NCBI GenBank assembly: GCA_002778215.1
Contig: PCDM01000012.1
Coordinates: forward strand, 1,426,001-1,490,000
Length of the DNA stretch: 64,000 bases
Direction: 5' to 3'
From: Esteya vermicola
Taxonomy: Eukaryota > Ascomycota > Sordariomycetes > Ophiostomatales > Ophiostomataceae
Part shown: positions 58,353 to 64,000 of the stretch, in pieces
Position numbering within the stretch: position 1 is the first letter of the stretch
Layout of the letters: each line of letters starts with the position of its first letter
Notes under the pieces: generated by a model
Seen by the model: only the letters and a program-made list of their open reading frames with translations
Told to the model about the DNA's origin: nothing
Databases searched by the model: none
Translations under genes and position numbers: made by a program

Positions 58353-59774
58353 GGCGGATAGACGGCGACGGGGCTGGCGATGGCGATGGCAGCTGGTAGG
58401 AGGGATGGGAATGAGAATGGGAATCGGAATAGGGTTTCGAGGACAAGTGAGGGCGACAGAGGACCCATCTGCCTGGGAATGCCTTTGGGGGGGATGGAGT
58501 CAGCAATCAGAGAGACAATGACGACGTCATCCAGAGCGATCGATTTCCGATAGGATGGCGATGGGAAAGAGACACGGAAAGGGAAGTCGCGATGGGATGG
58601 TCGCGTCTGGTCGCGGCTGTGTCAGGAAATGGGGCTGGGCGGCCTGCAAAATGTGTGTGTGAGTGAAAGTGTGTTTTTTGTGTGGGAAGAAAAGTGCAAC
58701 AGGCAGAGAGAGAGCAGAGAGCAGAGAGCAGAGAGTGATTTTTGGGGGGCGCTGGGGCGGCGCTGGGGGCGACTACTCTCTGTACGTTGCTCTGGACTGG
58801 CTCTAGTGCTGAGCTGTCCCACCCATGGGTCGTCCGCTGGAGACAAGCCGGAATTAAAAAAACCGACAGGAGCAGACAGAGAAGAGGGAAAAAAAATATA
58901 GGGGGCAGGCCAGCAGGTAGTGCGCTAGGGAAGACAGGAGCAATGGGGCAATGGAACAAGAGCAATGGGACCATAGAACATTAGAGCAATAGAGCAATGG
59001 AATAAGCAGGCAAATGCACGAGTACGGAGTACGTAGTCTGCAAATGGGACGAGCAAGGAACGGGTCTTGGGAGGTGTAGAGGAGGTCCGCTGTACTCCGT
59101 AGCCAGCGCGTCTCTGCGCTGAGAGATAATTTTTTTTGTTTCTCTTCGCTGGCCAGAAGGGAGGTGTCGCAAAGGGAGCCGAAAACCCCCAAGACGTCCA
59201 AGAGTCCAACTGCGACGCCCTCATCCAGCCAACGGCGCGACGGCAAACCAGGGCATCCAACGGGTGTGTCACTACACACTAGATGCCGTATGCGATCGAT
59301 ATCACACTTCGACGCATGGGGGAGTGCGAGAGAATAAAAAAAAATTAATGGCATGAGGACTTACCTAAGGCGTGTCTGCTTTGTTGCTTTCTTGTGGTGG
59401 TTCAGGATTTCTGTGGGAAGGGGAAAAGTCAACTCCTTTTTTCTGCCCACTGGGTTTCATAATAACGCTAGTCCGCGTTGGGGACCACGTCTTCCTAAGC
59501 AAGAATAGCGCACACAGCTCAGCCAATCAGATGCTGGAAATTCAGAATGTATCTGTGCGCTGTCTCTGCTACGCAGTACATGCGTCTGGGTGCCGCCGGC
59601 AGAGCGATTCCATGTTCCTTTGTATCGCCTCTGGTCGCTGCTACTTGGTCGCGTCCTCTTGGCGTCCTCGTACGCGTCTCGTCCCGTGGGTAGTCGCAAG
59701 CTGGAAACTCCAGCATCTCCAAACCGTAGTACGAGTAGATTGTCCCCGTCAAGCCCTTTGCTACTTCCTCCACC
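58353..59774. other. 1.4 kb divergent region SWI1 / EVE-domain gene
   Basis: It includes the SWI1 leader (C/T-rich on the minus strand) and the EVE gene promoter. TACGGAGTAC words occur near 59024-59037 and TACTCCGTA near 59093. No supported coding sequence. Confidence 0.45.
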
Positions 59775-60751
59775 ATGGCCAAGAGGAAGCTGGCCGAGTC
59801 GACAGAGACAACGGATCCGCCTCGCCGCTCGACGAGACTCCGAAAAGAGGATGGCCCGCCCCCGTCCGCCAGCAGCGTAGAGTCGAGTGTGCCGAAAACG
59901 ACGGGGAGAAATACGGAGAGAAACGAGAAACCGGGCCGGGAACAGAAGAAACCAAGAACGGCTCAGAAGGTGGCCAAGCTGCCGCCGCCGACGCCCGCGC
60001 CTGCGAGTACTCCAGATGCCTCGGGCAAGCAGTACTGGCTTCTCAAGGCCGAGCCGGAGACGCGGCTGGAAAACGGCGTCGACGTCAGATTCTCGATTGA
60101 CGACCTGGCATCGCGAACCGAGCCCGAGCCGTGGGATGGTAAGCCATGCGAGAGGACAGGTCTAGAGAGGTCGTGGGCTGCTCAACTGTATTGACGACCT
60201 CGATAGGCATCCGAAATTACGCAGGTAGGCCATGGCTCATTGTCCGCTACATACGCAAGGACTCTCTCCTCGTAATGATGGTGCTGATGCTGATGCTGAT
60301 GCTGCTGAATAGCTCGAAATAACCTGCGTGCCATGAAAAAGGGCGACTTGGCCTTCTTCTACCACTCCAACTGCAAAGAACCCGGCATCGTCGGGACCAT
60401 GGAGATTGTCCAGGAGCACTCTCCCGATTGTAAGATACTCGCCAGCCACTGCTCTACTACTCGTGCCCCATTTGACCTTTTCTGTTCCCTTCAGTGTCGG
60501 CCCAAGACCCTCGCGCACCCTACTACGACCCGTCCTCCAAAGCATCCGATCCAAAATGGAGCGTCGTCCACGTGGCATTTCGCTCAAAGTTTCAGCGGCC
60601 TATTCTGCTCAGAGAGCTGCGGGAGATGGGCACGCCTGGGCAGCCACTCGATCAGATGCAGCTCCTCAAGCAGTCTCGCCTCAGCGTCAGCAAAGTCCGC
60701 GCCGAGGAATGGGCACACCTGATGAGCGTGGCAGAAACAGCCGCACCATAG
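59775..60751 (+). CDS. EVE-domain protein (thymocyte nuclear protein 1 family)
   Basis: Four exons, join(59775..60138,60207..60224,60313..60429,60495..60751), 251 residues. Exon 2 is an 18-nt micro-exon giving IRNYA within the family motif GIRNYAARNNLRAM. The other donors are GTAAGC, GTAGGC and GTAAGA. The first 90 residues are a basic disordered arm (PPRRSTRLRKE). The EVE domain starts at QYWLLKAEPE. Landmarks are MKKGDLAFFYHSNCKEPGIVGTMEIV, DPKWSVVHVAF and a conserved end. EVE domains belong to the PUA-like fold and bind modified bases in nucleic acid; the fungal role is unknown. Intron 2 has an array of CTGATG repeats right before its acceptor. Confidence 0.9.
60284..60310 (+). repeat. CTGATG hexamer array at the 3' end of EVE-gene intron 2
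   Basis: CTGATG at 60284, 60290 and 60296, then CTGCTGAAT, with the acceptor AG at 60311-60312. The repeats occupy the branch-site zone. Confidence 0.85.
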
Positions 60752-60947
60752 TGCCAATGCACTGCTATACCCAATATCCAGTAAATTCATACCATTGTCT
60801 ATAGGAGTCTACCGACAAGAGATAGGGGGTGGCTAGAAAGGGGATGGGCAGGCCAATGTGATGCGAGATGCAGCGGGAATATAAACCAAGAAGAGACGAA
60901 AAAAAAAAGAAGAAAAAACAACAAGAAAAAAACGAAAAAGAACCAGC

Positions 60948-62291
60948 TTAATCCTCCTGTGCCTTTTCCAGCCTCCGTGCCGAGTCCTCCAAGACCATGC
61001 GGATGCCTGCGTCCAGGTCCTCTTGCGCCAACAGCGCGTGGACCCAGGACAGACTCTTCGCGGCCAGCAGTTTCTTCTCCGTCGTCTTCTCCAGTCCCTC
61101 GTGCATCGTGGCCAGTGTGGTCCGCAGCGCCTTGGGGAAGCCGCTCTCGTCCGGCTCTACACCCAGCAGCGGCTGCCGGATCCGGCAGTGCCATGTCGAG
61201 GCCGACTGGGGAAACCGCTCCTGCATCAGGCCCAGGACATGCTGGACAAGCAGGCCGTGCGCCGCCGTGGATGGGAAAGACGCAAACATGTCGAAAAAGG
61301 CCTCGGCGGCCCGGGCTCGAAAGAAGGGCTGCTTGGAGGCAATGTCGAAAATGGCCCGCGGAATGGCGCCGCCCAGCGCCGGGCTTGTCTCCAGCTTCTG
61401 CACGGCTTCTCGGTCAAAGACGCGCGGCTTCTTGACACCGCCGTCGGTCAGGGATTTGGGGAGGACCAACATGTCCCCAAAGTCGTCGTCCCCTTCCCCT
61501 TCGTCCTCATCGCCAAAATTAATATTTCCGTCGGCATCCTCCTCGCCGCCCTCGCCGCTCTCGCGTTTGCCGTCGTCGTCACCGCCCGTCGCGGATGCGG
61601 CCATCTCGGCCGCCGCCGCCGCAAAGGCGGCCGTGCCCTTCTTCTTCTCGAGCCGCGCCAGCCACTGCATCTCCGCCCGTGCGTACTCCAGCCACACCAG
61701 TGTATCGGCTGTGCAGAAGCGGCAGCCGCGCATAAACATGCTTCGCGCCGTCTCCATATTGCCGTCCCGGGCAGCCTTGTGTCCAGCCAGCACCCACAGC
61801 TCCGAGTTGCCGGGCAGGATGCGCAGAGCGCGCGTCATGATGCGCCGCCATCGTTTGGTGGCCTTGACCCGTGCGGCAAAGTCGAGGTACTGTCGCCACA
61901 GGGCGACGCTCTCGGGGTGCCGCAGAACGGCGCGCTCGTAGAGCTGAAAGGTGCGGGCCTGGCTGGACTGTGATGTCGACTGGCTGATCTTTAAGCGGAG
62001 GCAGCGCTTGCGGCGGAGTCGGTCGAGCGACCCTTCCCAGGCGATGTATTCGGAAAAATTGGCCGCCGTAGACCCCGGAGAGAGGACGAGGCGCTCGAAT
62101 TCGGCACGCTTCTGAACGAGCGTCTGGATCTCCTCCTAGAGGGAAAGAACAGTCAGAGAAAACGAGAAAAAGAAGAGGAAAAGTCGGCCACTTTCACACA
62201 CCTTTGAAAAGATTTCCTTGGACTCGAATTCACGGAGCTGAGGAACAGCCCTCTCCAGGTAAAACCGGGCCTTGTCGTCTATGCCAGCCAT
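60948..62291 (-). CDS. UTP6: U3 snoRNP / small-subunit processome protein Utp6
   Basis: Two exons, complement(join(60948..62135,62202..62291)), 425 residues. The 66-nt intron is GTGTGT...CTCTAG, phase 0, after the conserved N-terminus (MAGIDDKARFYLERAVPQL). Half-a-TPR (HAT) repeats cover about residues 90-215 (ERAVLRHPESVALWRQYLDF, RALRILPGNSELW, ARSMFMRGCRFC). An acidic insertion lies at about 240-275. The C-terminus is helical. Utp6 belongs to the UTP-B complex and binds the 5' external spacer of pre-rRNA in the nucleolus. Residues before the first internal Met are fully open and family-like, which confirms the upstream exon. Confidence 0.92.
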
Positions 62292-62872
62292 GATGAGAAC
62301 GTTGCCATGCACGCAAGCTTGAGGGGAATCGTTCTCGCTGCCATTTTTTCTTTTTCTTTTTGGGTCTCCATTACTAGACTTTTTCTGCCGCCTGAAAGCG
62401 GTGAAGGCTTATCTTATCCTACATATTACTCATAGTTGCTCTTGGCTCTGCCCTTACACGTACGAGTACTCCGTAGTATAAGCACAGTACGAGTACGAGT
62501 ACGAGTACGAAAAGAAGAGTAATACGAGTCATGCAATAGTGGTACAATGATGTACAATGTAGAGGAAGGCTCTTTCCGTGATGGATGTTGCTCCTTCGGC
62601 AAAGGTGGCCGCCTCGGAGCATTGCCTCTTCGGAGATTAAGCGATACGCTAATTGGCTGACGCTTTCAGTGATCATATAATCGGCGCATACGCAGTAAAA
62701 CAACGAGTAAATAGTACATCGTAGTAACAATAGTGACACTCGCTCTTGGCTGTTCTAGCAACGGCGATCCTCGTCTCTTCTCGGCATACCATATCCTCAT
62801 CGGCAGAACCCAGTCCCAGACGGATACGCTGACAAAGCAGAGCACCGATACCTCGGAAAGCCAAAAGCCGCC
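62292..62872. promoter_or_regulatory. Divergent promoter UTP6 / Zn2Cys6 factor
   Basis: 581 bp. A dense block of TACGAGTAC/TACTCCGTA words lies at 62458-62513. No gene seen. Confidence 0.5.
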
Positions 62873-64000
62873 ATGGCTCCGGTATCGAAGCCTCCGCCGA
62901 AAAAGTCGAGGGCCTCCGTGTCCGGACCCAGGCCAATGGCGTAAGTTTGGCGCCGTATTCTCGAGGGCCGATTGCTGATCGATGACTGCTGACCGCTGAT
63001 CGCTGATTGCTGATCGCATCCTCTCTCAGATGTGTCGAGTGCAAGAAGCAAAAGATCTACTGCTCCAAAGAGCATCCCAAATGCGAACGGTGCCAGATTC
63101 GGTCCATCGACTGTGTTTATGCGCAGCCCAAGAAGATCAAAGTCAATGAACAGTATGTTTCGGAAGGAAGAGGTGGAGAGCCAGTAGCAGGTCTGACACA
63201 TGTATGGCAGCAATCTCAAGTCCCTGCGGGCCAAATTAAAGTATTATGAGGGTGAGTGGGAGAGCACGGTGTGATACGGCAAGCAGCTCGTGTATTGATC
63301 GGCCCCAGAAATGTTCAAGATGCTCCCGCCAGACACCATCACCTCCCTCCCAGGGCCTCCACCATCCAAGGCCTTTACCGAGGAGGGCGACAGAGCAGAC
63401 GAGGAGGATGAGTCCGAGGAGGGAGAGGACGCCGCAGGCGACGTTTTGTCGGATCAGTTCAAGCAAATGAGTCTGTATCTGCGCGAAAGTACGTCTGCCT
63501 TTTCTGTCTTTTCTGTCTCTCTACTGGGGATGCTCTGCTCAGTTTGCTGACCTTCTCAGGCAAGGGATCGGCAGACAACTTCTTTCGCATAGCCCGGGTC
63601 CTCTCCGGCGTCCCCGGCGACGACGGCAGCCTCGACAAGAGCGCCGAGCTCTTTTACGACCCCGGAGCCCTTCCGACAAAGAAGCAGGGTCCGAGCGGGA
63701 CCATGGCGCTGCCTCCGGTAGACATTGCGCGGCAGTACTTTGCCTCGCAGTACATGTACATTGGCACCATCTTTTCCTTTACGGACACGGACACCTTTGA
63801 GAAGCAGCTGAGGCTGATTTACCACTCGGATCGGCCACACGACGCTCTGGACGCCACGGACAGCTTCGCCTACGCCAAATTCTTCATGATCCTGGCTCTC
63901 GGGCGGCTATACTCGGTCAACGAGAGGGTAAAAAACGAATCCAGCCGGCGCAAAGACGACCCTCCCGGCTTTGAATACTTTTCTCATGCCCTCACCCTCC
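62873..64000 (+). CDS. Zn(II)2Cys6 transcription factor (cut by window end)
   Basis: Five exons seen, join(62873..62940,63030..63152,63211..63251,63309..63488,63560..>64000). Donors are GTAAGT, GTATGT, GTGAGT and GTACGT. The binuclear cluster is C-x2-C-x6-C ... C-x2-C-x6-C (CVECKKQKIYC, CERCQIRSIDC) at about residues 24-52. A basic linker and a short coiled coil (NLKSLRAKLKYYE) for dimerisation follow. An acidic loop (DEEDESEEGEDAAG) comes next, then the start of the fungal middle-homology region (ADNFFRIARVLSG, YIGTIFSFTDTDTFE). It is a nuclear DNA-binding regulator of unknown target. The frame is open to the last base. Intron 1 holds a CTGAY heptamer array. Confidence 0.9.
62975..63016 (+). 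repeat. Heptamer array (CTGATCG-like, six units) inside intron 1
   Basis: Six successive 7-bp units: CTGATCG, ATGACTG, CTGACCG, CTGATCG, CTGATTG, CTGATCG. CTGA occurs at 62975, 62989, 62996, 63003 and 63010. The acceptor CTCTCTCAG ends at 63029. Confidence 0.85.

Noticed and set aside
56100..58361. 753-codon plus-strand open frame
   Set aside because: It is the antisense of SWI1's CAG-rich coding sequence. Its Leu/Arg/Gly repeats are low complexity, and the minus strand has a clear ARID domain.

Overview
This window is nuclear DNA of a filamentous ascomycete (Pezizomycotina). Nearly all genes are split by short introns of about 45-130 nt with CTAAC/CTGAC-type branch sites. Coding sequence is GC-rich, spacers are A/T- and pyrimidine-rich, and fungal hallmarks are present (GPI-type Ser/Thr-rich surface protein, GH18 chitinase, P450, Zn2Cys6 and bZIP factors, Vps41 with an acidic N-terminus). 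I cannot fix the class or genus from sequence alone. I rebuilt about 40 introns by matching donor, branch site, acceptor and reading phase.

Layout. 1-16.8 kb is sparse: an orphan bZIP factor (-), a GPI-type surface protein (-), a 4.2 kb gene-poor stretch, a J-domain protein (+), a small secreted protein (-) and arginase (+). 17-28 kb is housekeeping: a poorly resolved Q/P-rich gene (-), an AMSH-type deubiquitinase (-), an unknown 219-aa gene (+), prefoldin subunit 6 (-), VPS4 (+), NOP56 (-) and a ChiB-like chitinase (+). 29-31 kb holds a head-to-head pair, ubiquitin-eS31 (-) and eS26 (+). 31.8-35.7 kb is a small accessory patch, a P450 and a GH5 hydrolase. 36-64 kb is dense: NUP42-type nucleoporin, CUE3/ASCC2, VPS41, APC1, eIF3e, mL49, SWI1, an EVE-domain protein, UTP6, and a Zn2Cys6 factor cut by the window end.

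Themes. Three endosome/vacuole trafficking genes (AMSH-like, VPS4, VPS41) lie within 27 kb, with a ubiquitin precursor gene between them. Ribosome-related genes are frequent (eS31, eS26, NOP56, UTP6, eIF3e, mL49, CUE3). Many neighbours are divergent pairs with short shared promoters (PFD6/VPS4, NOP56/chitinase, UBI3/eS26, VPS41/APC1, eIF3e/mL49, UTP6/Zn2Cys6).

The most unusual signals are: introns near the right end that carry tandem arrays of branch-site-like CTGAY units; a spacer-wide family of TACGGAGTA/TACGAGTAC words; a three-copy 31-32 bp repeat near 15.1 kb; micro-exons of 18 and 27 nt; a chitinase whose upstream in-frame AUG would add a hydrophobic leader; and a possibly decaying gene near 18 kb. 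No CRISPR array, phage, transposase, rRNA or convincing tRNA was seen.
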